Origin: Alisma plantago-aquatica
Taxonomy: Eukaryota > Streptophyta > Magnoliopsida > Alismatales > Alismataceae
Reading direction: 5' to 3'
DNA: 64,000 nt
NCBI GenBank assembly: GCA_963693085.1
Contig: OY856412.1
Coordinates: 343,245,457 to 343,309,456, forward strand
Part shown: positions 46,098 through 55,597 of the stretch, in pieces
Numbering within the stretch: the stretch's first letter is position 1
Layout of the letters: each line of letters begins with the position of its first letter
The notes under the pieces: model-generated
Told to the model about the DNA's origin: nothing
What the model saw: the letters and a program-made list of their open reading frames with translations, nothing else
Databases searched by the model: none
Program-made: the position numbers and the translations under genes

Positions 46098-47030
46098 CAA
46101 AGCTAGATGATTACATATTAAAGCATCCTTAGGGTGCATTATCCATACACATTTTACCATTAGGGTGACATAGTCAACATTATTATGTGCATCAAGAATA
46201 TGTGAAGGTTCAAGCATATGAACTATTTCCATATGACTTACTACATATTCCCATGTGTATAAACAAACAAGTTGAATTACAAGTATAATGTGTTTAGTAA
46301 ATTCTTGTTCACATAAGTTATTATGTACATATGTCCACATAGATAGGGTTTCTAACTCTAAAGGTATTTGATTTTTCTTTTAATTGAGATTCCATCCCCC
46401 CAAAAATGGGATTTCGTCCTCGAAATCAGATTTGCAAAACCAAATAGGGTACTGACACCATTACCGTCAGTGCACCCCTTAAAAGGGTCAACTAAGACAA
46501 ACTAAGCTAAGGGTAAAAGGGTACATAAAATTCTACACTATAAGGACTTATTAACCAAACTTCAGGGTGTAACATAGGGTACACTAAACCCGAAACATAG
46601 GAGTATAAGGTATTTAAGGATGATTTTTGTGTAAGAGATCAAATCATCACCTATGATTTTCCTAAGGTATTCAACAATTAGGCAACATGCCCAAAGATAG
46701 ACTTTTTTTAGATGTCTATATCAGATCAGGCCAGGTCATATGAGCTCAGCAGTCCTCGTTACCAAGCTGGTGGAGTGGAGGAAAATTTTGCGAGCCCCCA
46801 AGCTCTGACCCTTTCTAGACACCATCACTTCAACTTATTGCTCTAGTAGCTTCTCAATAGACAATTCATCCAAAGTTGATAAATTTTATTTCTAATATGA
46901 AATTATTATGATCCTAAATCAAACTTTTATCATAGGTCAACTCTAAGGTGAAAAACTTACTAAAGGAAACTACATATGGTAAGGGTTCTATCTAGGAGAC
47001 AATATTGAATTAGTCAAGAATCTGACTACC
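45163..47030 (-). other. LARD-2 interior, non-coding
   Basis: Very AT-rich, with no ORF of interest. It starts at the PPT side (minus TTAAGGGTTGGAGTGT before TGTTACATAC). It contains two copies of the palindromic word GATTTCGTCCTCGAAATC, at about 45183-45200 and 46410-46427, and a TA microsatellite at 46062-46092. Confidence 0.75.
46056..46092. repeat. (TA)n microsatellite in LARD-2 interior
   Basis: About 30 bp of uninterrupted AT alternation preceded by TATACATATA. Confidence 0.9.
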
Positions 47031-47047
47031 TTGATGCTCTGATACCA
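47031..47047 (-). other. LARD-2 primer-binding site
   Basis: TTGATGCTCTGATACCA; minus strand TGGTATCAGAGCATCAA, matching the initiator tRNA-Met 3' end over its first 12 bases. Three bases separate it from the LTR. Confidence 0.85.
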
Positions 47048-47050
47048 TGT

Positions 47051-50000
47051 TGTAAAGACCAAGTCTCCACTAAAAATCAGGGCAAATAAAAAAACCAATT
47101 GTGTAGGAGTAGAAGATTAAAACTTGACTTTATTCAAAATGTATAAAGAGTATTATACAAAATTTTCCCAAATGGGGTACATTTTTATACAAGAACAAGG
47201 ATATAGGTAGAGGAAGACTTAAAATAATACAAGTTGTCTCCATCAACAACATAACACAAGTATAAGAAACTAGTCCAATCGAAATAAAAGTGCACGATCT
47301 CCTTATCCTTAGGCAAGCTCACCAAGTTTCCATTGTGCACTCTGATCCTAGCCTGGATGGTTGGGATCATCCAGTAAGAGAGAGAAAAGTATGTGTTAAA
47401 TAAAAGGAATAGGATGAGTAATAGACAACAATATTGCATAATAAAAGATTCACTATACTACAAAATTTTAAGAGAATGAGACAAATATTCAAATAAGAAA
47501 TAGAGAACTACCATAACCAATCACCACAATAATAATCACATAGCATGAATATATTAAGACACAAAATCATCTCAATGTAGGGTGAGGCACCTACCAGACC
47601 TCACCAGTGGCAGGGGGACTAAAACCCCAGTGCTTTTAAAAAGTGGAAAGGGGACTAAACCCCAGTGCCTAATATAAAATGGCAGGGGGACTAACACCTC
47701 AGTGCCCAACAGGAGGACTAAAACCTCAGTGCCCTATGGGTGGTTTGTACTCATGTACACTGCATTGTCATTTGGCCTAAAATACGTCATGCTTAATAGT
47801 TCACTTGGCAGTAGTGAAATATATAAAAGTAACATTTGCATCATATCATTTGCGAATAAAACCCATGAAATAAAGGAGCCAACATAAGCAACAACAATAT
47901 ACAATATTTCCAAGTAAATGAGCCAACATAAGTAGTAGCAAGATTTACATGTTTCAAATGAATGAGCCACAATGGAATTAGAAGCATCAATCCAAATAAA
48001 AGCATTTAGGAGGATATCAAGGCTAGCACAAAATGTAGGTAGGGTTGGACAAGACCCAACTGAAGGATTAGGATTATTTGCACATAGATTTCACAAACAC
48101 ACATTCCTCATTTATAATAGGAATCACATACACCAATAGGTTTTCACATACAAAATAGGCTTCACATACCTTAGTTTGATTCATTGACACAAACTTTACC
48201 AAGTTGATTGTATCACCAATACAATTTCCCATAGTTGCAAACAGTATCATGTATTAGTATTTATAAGGCTTAAAGCATAGAAAAACCCTAATTTTGGAAC
48301 TTATTTTCAAAACCACGTTTTAAGGCTCAAAACCTAGTCCAAACGATTAATCACATTCTCTTGATTAAGGAAACATCTTTTATTTCCCAATTTGGAGTTA
48401 AAATGAATTAATTATACATTTTAGACCATTTAATATAATCAAATAGGTATACAAAGAAAACTTCAAAAAAGGAATCATAATTGGGACCCAAGAACCATAA
48501 AATCAGATTCTACATGAAAAATCATTTCCAATGAATATTTATTAGCATTTTTCGGACCATGGATCAATTTACTATGAATTAAATAAATCTGAACAATTAG
48601 AAATTAGAATAAGGTCACATGAGAGGCAAACAACCATTTTGCCCTTGATCGTTTTATTAAATCAATTAAATTGTCAAGGACAAAAGAGCCATACAGACAT
48701 AACCATTGCTCTAGCGAGAAAACACAACAAGAGTGTGAAAGGACAATGTTGCCCATGTGATATTAATCATATGATCAGAGGGGCGAGGCCACCTTGGGCA
48801 TTTTGAGGTCGAGTTTCTTCCCAGCCCAACAATGGTGTGATGGAGCAGATTCTTCACACCTCAACCTGGAGTAGACCTTGGACTCCAGTGGATGTTCAGT
48901 TCCTGGGAGCACTTCCCTCGACTCTGCTAGGTCCCGACGAGGTTGAAGAACAAAGCAAGAATGTTGGTCGCAGAGAGAACCCTAAAGACATGGCGGCGGC
49001 CAAGAAATAGAGAAGGACATAAATCCAATACCGAGGTTAGATCACGAGGAACAGAGAGTCGGGAAAGACTCATGAATGAAGCGCGAGCTCAACACACTGA
49101 TTTTCACGGGCAGAGTATCACCAAACCAAAGGAATTACTGGCTTCGGCAAGGTCACAACGGCAGGTGTAGGTCAGAAAGTTTGATGCCAAATCGGGGCAA
49201 AAAGGCAGTGGGAGCGGGAAGAAAGGAGGGAGGTGAGGCTTACCCTACCACAAATTTATCCAAGGCTGACCGGGGATGCCCGAGCATGGTCGAGGTCATC
49301 GGAAACACAAACCGAGTAGACCAGGGAGCTTCATAGCACTAGGGAACTAATTGGGCGGAGAGGAGGATGACACGAAGGCATAGGGTATTATGCACGGCCT
49401 TATATAGACACGAGGAATGTCGACGCTCCCTCTATGATCCTAGGCGGAGAAGGGGAGGAGGATGAAGAGGGGTATTTCGCCAACATGGAGAGACAAGTGA
49501 TGAGTAAGGGTTCAACTGAAGCGTCGTGACGAGATGAACTCAACGCAAAAAGAATTGCTCGAAACGGATGAGAGGGGAGAGAGAACGGGCCAGAGAAGCT
49601 AAGGAGCCAAAATCGGTCGAACGGTGGAAGGTTAGGGATGACTCCCCATCCGTCTGATCCTAGCGTGCCACACGTGGGCTGTTGGATGCACACCACTTTA
49701 TGTAGTCGGCGCGTGATAGCCAAAAATGCGCAGACTTTGGCGTTACAGAGTCATTTAAATGAAATGAACCAAAGACTTTAATTACATCATATTAAAAGCG
49801 TATAAAATAGTTTTGAGGGGTCAAATCAACTCCAAAAGCCACCAAATTTGAACCATTAGCTCACATTAAAGTCTAGAACAATGCTATGCAATTGCTTTCT
49901 CTTTTTACTCATTATTTGGCCCGTAATGAATATATTGCTCATTAAAGTGTTTATTAATATATTAGAATGAATGAGTTATATGAAAATACTTCTTTTAATG

Positions 50001-50472
50001 GATTACATGAGTGAATTTCGAGATATCCATCCATTATAAACATTAAGATCAAAATCTCACTATTATATTCTATTTGGATATATTATTATCATTTTTTTAG
50101 GAGAGAGAAGGAAATTAGGTTAATTACACCCATAATTAATTCCATTACCTAGTTTTGCTCATATCTTATCCAAAATAGATATAAGAGCTCCAACTTAACA
50201 TTATCAACTTATTATCTCTCATAAAACTCCATTTTGCATTATTAGACCTTAATTATTTCCTTAAGTGGGTTATTTGTGTAAACACCGCTTTATTATCATA
50301 AGTGGGGGTAAAATGGAATTTCACCATCATTAATGCTCAAATTGCACATAGAGTCCAAAAATGATTCAAAAGGATGGGCAATTTATGAAAAAGGTCCAAA
50401 TGGACTAGAAGGCCAAGAAAAGCTCAAAAGTGGGTAAACCACAGGGAAGACCCTAGATTTTAGTATGTTACA
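47051..50472 (-). repeat. LARD-2 5' LTR
   Basis: 3422 bp, TGTAAAGACC...TATGTTACA, with minisatellite 47608-47735 and TATA at 49398-49406. The ORFs 48943-49336 and 49400-49723 lie in the transcribed part of the LTR but are broken in the sister LTR, so I do not call them genes. Confidence 0.9.
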
Positions 50473-51817
50473 TCATGAATTCTATGCAAATTTGCAATGG
50501 AATTATGACACACTCCTATGACCACCCAATACTCAAGTAGTCCTAACTTCGATGATCACGAGAAGAAACTCCAAGTCTCTGAGGATACCCTGAACATTTT
50601 CAATTTGGGTACTGAAGTGACTGACACCTAGAGTAAGGACTATCCCAAGTATTATGACCTAGTCAAGCCTGAGGCCTTCTACAAGCAGTATGATCTTACT
50701 CTCCCTAATATTCATAAGTTTGAAGAAGCCTTGATTCTCATATAGTAAGAAGTGCACCCTTCTCTCCTCTACATTAGATATCAAGAGATTCATACTTGCC
50801 TTAGTTGTTAACCACAATATTCATCCAAAGAAAAATCAGACTGTAATTGTAGAAAACACTACGGTCATTATATATTGTCTCATCCAGAACATAGGAGTCA
50901 AGTCATCAAGATAAATTCTTTACCATATGACCCACTTTGACTCTGACAAGAATACCCATGGCACCCACCCACCCTACCCAGCCCTGAACTATGGTCTTTT
51001 TCAGCTTGCCACTGGCAAATCTATTTTCCACGATCTTCACTACAAACTTGCCCGGAAAGGAGTTTGCATCAGTGAGACCAAACAGTAGAAGTTTGTGCCT
51101 ATCTCATCCTCTACCACACCTGGTGCATCTACCTCTACCTCTACTCGAGTACCTCCACCACCTCATCCTACCCGACCTGCGTGTCCTCATTCCATGTATC
51201 TAATGAAACCCTAATGGGCTATACGATGAATCAACAGGCGTGTAACCTTAAGGTTTAGGACCACCTAAATCATTACCTCTATGCCATCATGTCCAACATG
51301 AAACTTTCATGTCCACACCCTTACCCTGCCTACTAGACATACCTAGGAGGTGACTATGTATCGTATGCACATGCTCACTTTTACCCTGCCCCTCAACTTG
51401 CTTCTTCTATTGCTACACCCTCTACTACTGGTGGCCTGACCCTAGGTGTTGCCTCTGACAGTTGGACCCTTGGCCACTCTTCTTGCTAGTCTTGGTAGTT
51501 CAACTCCTTCTTTCCCACATGCCAATGAGCTTCATGCTCTTGGCATGTCTTGGGCTGAGAAGAACACCATTTGTCCTGATCGTGGTTTTGGTTCTCTTTT
51601 TGATGAGGAGATTCTAGACCAGGTTGATGAGGAGGTTGTTGCTGATGAGGATGATGGTGATGCTTCTGATGATGGCTCTACTGGTGACTATGGTGATGAG
51701 GACATTGTTGTCTCTGTTGCACCTTTAGACAGAGATGATGACTATGAGACAGAGGCCTCAGATGCTGATGTTGATGATGTTGTTGATTATGTGGACATAG
51801 ATGACCTAGATGTATAG
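50473..51817 (+). pseudogene. Sirevirus-like ORF3, C-terminal part
   Basis: Continues in frame after the LARD-2 TSD with EFYANL (50477-50494), then stops and frame shifts scatter readable scraps (KDYPKYYDLVKPEAFYKQYD near 50637-50695; KFVPISSSTTPGASTSTSTRVPPPPHPTRP near 51089-51178). The last 123-codon open frame, 51446-51817, ends in a strongly acidic tail of about 70 residues (EEILDQVDEEVVADEDDGD...YVDIDDLDV). Acidic, serine/proline-rich C-termini are compatible with the extra ORF of plant retroelements. Function unknown. Confidence 0.6.
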
Positions 51818-52468
51818 TTTTTAGTATATATAATGATCATATATATCTTTCTATGCTATTTTGTATTAAAAACGTTTGGGCACATTTTTTGAGTTGTACT
51901 ATTTTATCATCTAGTTTTTATTGTTTTGGCTTGTAGTTGTGTATAAGAACATGCTTTCTGGGTTGTAATATTAATCCTTTGTATACTTAATCTTTGATTT
52001 ACTATATCTTATGAGTTGGTTCCATGTTTACCATATTTTGATTATGACTTAGATTATATGTTTCTCTCATCTCTATTTGATATATGCTTCAAGATTGTAT
52101 GTTGTGGATGTATATTTGGTTGTGCTTGGAGAAGACCCGTTTGTGTGCTCTTCCACCCCCTTCCTTTTTAATAATGTCAAAAGGAGGAGAAAAGTTCAAT
52201 GTTTTGAATCTCAATCATATTTCTTTTATTCCTATGTGATCCTTTTCTTGTTCCTTATATTCTTTATCATATGACTTGCTAAAGGACCATATAGTATATA
52301 TGTCATGTTGCTTTGTGTAGATACTCTAACTATGCATGCAACAATAAGCATAGATTTACGGGGAGAAATTCACATTGTTAAAATAATGAACCCCCCTACA
52401 AATTCATAAGGAAAAGGTATAACTTTATGTATCCTTTTCAATGTGATTGAGGAATGGTTTGTCATTGT
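51818..52468 (+). other. Sirevirus-like 3' non-coding region with iterated polypurine tracts
   Basis: Besides the tract beside the LTR there are two more purine runs of similar composition, AAAAGGAGGAGAAAAG at 52179-52194 and ACGGGGAGAA at about 52358-52368. Multiple PPT-like motifs upstream of the 3' LTR are a described Sirevirus feature. The ORF at 52077-52274 overlaps these motifs and is not considered real. Confidence 0.6.
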
Positions 52469-52483
52469 AAAAAAGGGGGAGAA
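52469..52483 (+). other. Sirevirus-like polypurine tract
   Basis: AAAAAAGGGGGAGAA directly before TGTTGACTTAAG, the 3' LTR start. Primer for plus-strand DNA synthesis. Confidence 0.88.
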
Positions 52484-53946
52484 TGTTGACTTAAGAGTTA
52501 TACATTGCACATATTTTGATAATGACTAAACCATTCCATTCTTACGCATCTACAATGTTTGTTCAAGATTGATTTTAGGCTTTAGGTACATGAAATGGAT
52601 TAATTTACGCAAGCCCTAGGTTGTTCAAGTTCAAGCTAAAAGCAATGCATGTGTGCAATTTGTGAAATCACTTCAAATAACCTTAGATGATTTTTGTAAT
52701 CACTTTTATTGATGATATGACTTATAACTAAGATGACAAAAAATAGTGACATTTAATTCCAACGTTTGATCACTCAAATGTCAATTTGGAAAATTTGTCA
52801 AATGTTGTTTATTGATCGAGTTGGAAACTTGACCGATCCAGTGATAGATTTTCTGGAGAGACCAATCGGTCGAGTTGTACACTCACAGAACTTGACCGAC
52901 CGACTCAATAAGTAAAACTAATTTTAGCTCATCGGTCAAGTTTCCCAGAACAAACTCAACCGATAGTTTGAAAATTGGCTTTGTCTTTTAGTCGATTGCC
53001 CGAGTGACCTTTATTGAAACTCAACCAAATGTAGTGAATGAAAAACACAGTAAAAGTGATTATAACCATTGTTGAGTTGTTTTGTGCAAGAATAGATCCA
53101 TTGCAACTTGGACAATGTCTATATGTCTCCCCTAAGTGGTTCCAAACTCAAGGGAACACCCCCATCTATAAATAGGACCCCTTGGAGTTCATTCTAAGCT
53201 TGATCATTCATTTTATTCTAAGTCCATGCTATTGTTAAGTGTGTTGCAACTCCTTGATCCCCTTTCTCTCGATCAGTTACATAGAATTTTGTGATTATAA
53301 GATAGTTAAGACAATTTTAAGAGAACTACTTCCTTGTGCTTGTAAAGCCCTCATTTCATTCCATCTTCCCTACCCTTTTTCTCAAAGAAGCAAAGGTCAA
53401 GAAAGCTACTGCACGTGAAGGTGAAGTTGTTGTTTTTCATTTTCAAGGTTGAAGAAGAGGTGGAGATCTTCTCCCAGTGAAGGAGAAGGGAAAGGATGAA
53501 GATCCAAGAAGAGTGTGTAATTCCTTGAAGGCTGAAGACTTGTGCAAGCGTAGGTAAGTCATTCGAAGAAGGCAAAAGACTCTTTGCAAAGTGTGTAAGT
53601 CCTTGGTAAGTTTGAAGACATTTTGTAATAGATAGGTAAGTTCTTTGGAGGGTCTTGTGTTGTAACTCTTATAGATGAATACATAGATGAAAGAACTTAC
53701 AAAGTCCTAGAAGTTGACCTTTCTAGGTAGTGGATTGACTCTGTCCTAGTTTGGAGAGTGGAACCACTCTAAACGACCTTGTCTGAGTGCTTGCTTCTTT
53801 TTCTCTCATCTTTGCTATGTTGTTAGTTAGGACTTCAAATTGCACTTAAGAAATTGGTTTTGATTGATATAATTTGAAGGTCCTACTGGTCTTGTTAGAA
53901 TTTTTGAAGCTCTATTCACCCCCCTCTAGAGCCCTTACATCCAACA
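52484..53946 (+). repeat. Sirevirus-like 3' LTR, complete
   Basis: 1463 bp, TGTTGACTTAAG...CATCCAACA. The TATA-like TATAAATAGG is at 53167-53176. CGGTC/GACCGA words cluster at about 52800-53000. The small minus-strand ORF at 53351-53575 is not a gene. Confidence 0.88.
53167..53176 (+). promoter_or_regulatory. TATA box of Sirevirus-like LTR
   Basis: TATAAATAGG, about 680 bp into the LTR, absent from the truncated 5' LTR remnant. Confidence 0.6.
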
Positions 53947-54872
53947 CATTTGACATGTATTTATTGGTGGTTTAGGATTAAAACTGACATAGTAACTAGA
54001 GTTTGTGCAAGAGTCACTATAAAAAAACAATGATTTAGCTATGATTGCTTCAGTTACAATTAATTTATATCTAGAAAGAGCCATTTTTACTTATAAAATA
54101 TTTTGTATAACTAAAATGAGTGTAGCCACCATAGTAAATAAGGTATAGATACAAATTTTCACTCCATTTGAATTGCATGCAAAATGATTGTAAGGAGATC
54201 ATTTAAAAAGCACACTTTCTCTCCCCATTATGCATTACACACAGCGCTAGTTACCCCCTACTCCCCGCCCCCGACCCCTTACCCTGCGGCACCCTCCGCG
54301 TGTACTCCACAGTGTTGTCCGCACACCGTGCGTCGTCAACGCCTAAAGCCCTCCCTCATCCAACGCCTGAAGCCCTCAGTCGTCTGACGCCTAAAGCCGC
54401 CTTGTGTCCTCTGACTCTGTAGCCAGTCGCCTATTCTCCGAATGATTACTCTCTGCACCCCCTTCCCGATCAGACGGCCGGTGAGGTTTTCCCCTAGAAG
54501 CAGGCCATCTCCGGCAGAACCCCTCTCCGGCGGCACACCTTCCGGTCTTCTCTCTAGAGGCATCCCTTTCTGGCTTCTCTGCGGCAGTGCTCCTACTGGT
54601 TTTCTCTCACGCAGTGCTCCCCTGCTTTGTGCACTCTCTGGTAGTGTCTCTCATCTGGTCTTTTCTCGGGAGGTGCTCCCTCTACTACCTGCACTCTCCA
54701 ACGTCTGGCGGTGCCTACCTTCTACTCTTCGCTCCATATAAATCATATATATTTTATATCAAGTTCTCTTTCTTCCTCTCTCTGTCAATCGTACAACTGC
54801 AACAAGATGAACGTTCAATATTTCTGTCAGCCCCTTCCTCTATGAAATAGGACAAAGGTGATTGCTTGATAC
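53947..54872. other. Unassigned block with GC-rich segment
   Basis: 53947-54230 is AT-rich and includes CACTATAAAAAAAC at about 54017, reminiscent of a CACTA-type end but without a partner. 54240-54730 is strikingly GC- and C-rich compared with everything around it. Two overlapping plus-strand frames (54184-54387 and 54442-54741) and a minus-strand frame (54336-54563) are open here, rich in Pro, Ser and Arg, probably because GC-rich DNA has few stops. It may be a gene fragment or part of an unknown element. Confidence 0.4.
54338..54401. repeat. 24 bp tandem repeat, 2.7 copies
   Basis: AACGCCTAAAGCCCTC recurs at 54338, 54362 and 54386 with exact 24 bp period, a multiple of three, so it yields an eight-residue peptide repeat (RLKPSLIQ / RLKPSVV) on the plus strand. 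Confidence 0.75.
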
Positions 54873-55115
54873 CTAGGAAGCACGGACACAGACACGGATA
54901 CGGATATAGACACGAACACGGGACATGGAGATTTTTCAAAATTTAGGATACGAACAGGGCACCAGACACGACGATTTTTTCACACATATATATGTATATA
55001 TTTTTGATGTTCATCCTATTAAAGAAAATGAATTTTGGAGTTTGTATTTAATTTACTTAAAAGACATGCAATCACCCATAAAACACATTCATCAAAATAG
55101 AAAAACAAACCATCT

Positions 55116-55597
55116 GCAGTGAAGAAGGAGTAGAACACATGGTTCGTCTTGAGTACGAGTGGATACCGTATAAGTGCTCCCATTGCGGTCTGTTTGCTCA
55201 TGAGAAATGTCGCATTAGCTATGATGTTGTGAAACAAAGACGAGTCATGGTGGAAGGTTCTCAAAAAGCCTGGGTAGTGAAGAAGAACAATGCTGAAAAT
55301 CTATATGTTAAAATGCCTGTGGGTAAAGAGGTTGACGATTTGCTGATCATTGAAGAGATTGAAGATCTGGGAGAGATTAACCGTGCTAGAGAAAAACTTT
55401 CTGAAGAAATCCCAGCTGTAGAAGACCTAAGATTAACGAAAGAAGTGAATGAACGCTTTATTCATAATGCTATAGAGGTTACTGGTTCTGTCCCCTCAAC
55501 TCCTTTGCCGCTTGGTGGAAAGAGTATACCATCTCCTAGCAGTGACAATAGCTCTCAAGCCTCGTCCAATTCAGTTGCTACCTGTTTTGTGATTTAA
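55116..55597 (+). pseudogene. LINE ORF1 C-terminal fragment
   Basis: Open from the truncation point through TAA 55595-55597 (first ATG 55139). It shows LEYEWIPYKCSHCGLFAHEKC, the zinc-knuckle region typical of plant LINE ORF1 proteins; spacing is CX2CX4HX2C, two residues shorter than the usual CX2CX4HX4C. A serine-rich tail follows. ORF1 proteins bind the element RNA. The N-terminal domain is missing through 5' truncation. Confidence 0.8.

Larger units (their letters stand above)
41734..50472 (-). mobile_element. LARD-2: giant-LTR non-coding retrotransposon
   Basis: 8,739 bp with TSD TCATG (41729-41733 and 50473-50477). LTRs 41734-45162 (3429 bp) and 47051-50472 (3422 bp) are closely similar; the interior is only 1.9 kb. 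Minus orientation follows from the PBS (reverse complement of TGGTATCAGAGCATCAA at 47031-47047) beside the right LTR. LTR ends are TGTAAAGACC and GTTACA on the plus strand. It has no coding capacity. A GATTTCGAGGACGAAATC word (minus strand) beside the 3' LTR suggests a Gypsy origin, since DFEDE-like peptides end several Gypsy polyproteins. Confidence 0.92.
35927..53946 (+). mobile_element. Sirevirus-like Ty1/copia element, 5' LTR truncated, LARD-2 nested inside
   Basis: A 3' LTR at 52484-53946 matches a 301 bp remnant of the 5' LTR at 35927-36227. Between them lie PBS, gag with zinc knuckle and coiled coil, protease, integrase, RT and RNase H in copia order, then a third ORF and a non-coding tail with iterated polypurine tracts. 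Pol sequence such as QIYVDDIIFGGTN, MSMMGEVTFF and TRLESI resembles plant Maximus/SIRE-type elements, and an extra ORF after pol plus repeated PPTs are Sirevirus hallmarks. The element is inactive, with stops, frameshifts, a deletion between integrase and RT, and an 8.7 kb insertion. Confidence 0.85.

Noticed and set aside
51446..51817. Acidic ORF as a host nuclear protein gene
   Set aside because: It lies between Sirevirus-like pol and PPT in sense orientation, with degraded coding scraps upstream in the same gene position.
54013..54030. CACTATAAAAAAAC as a CACTA (EnSpm) transposon end
   Set aside because: No inverted partner end or 3 bp TSD could be found in the window.
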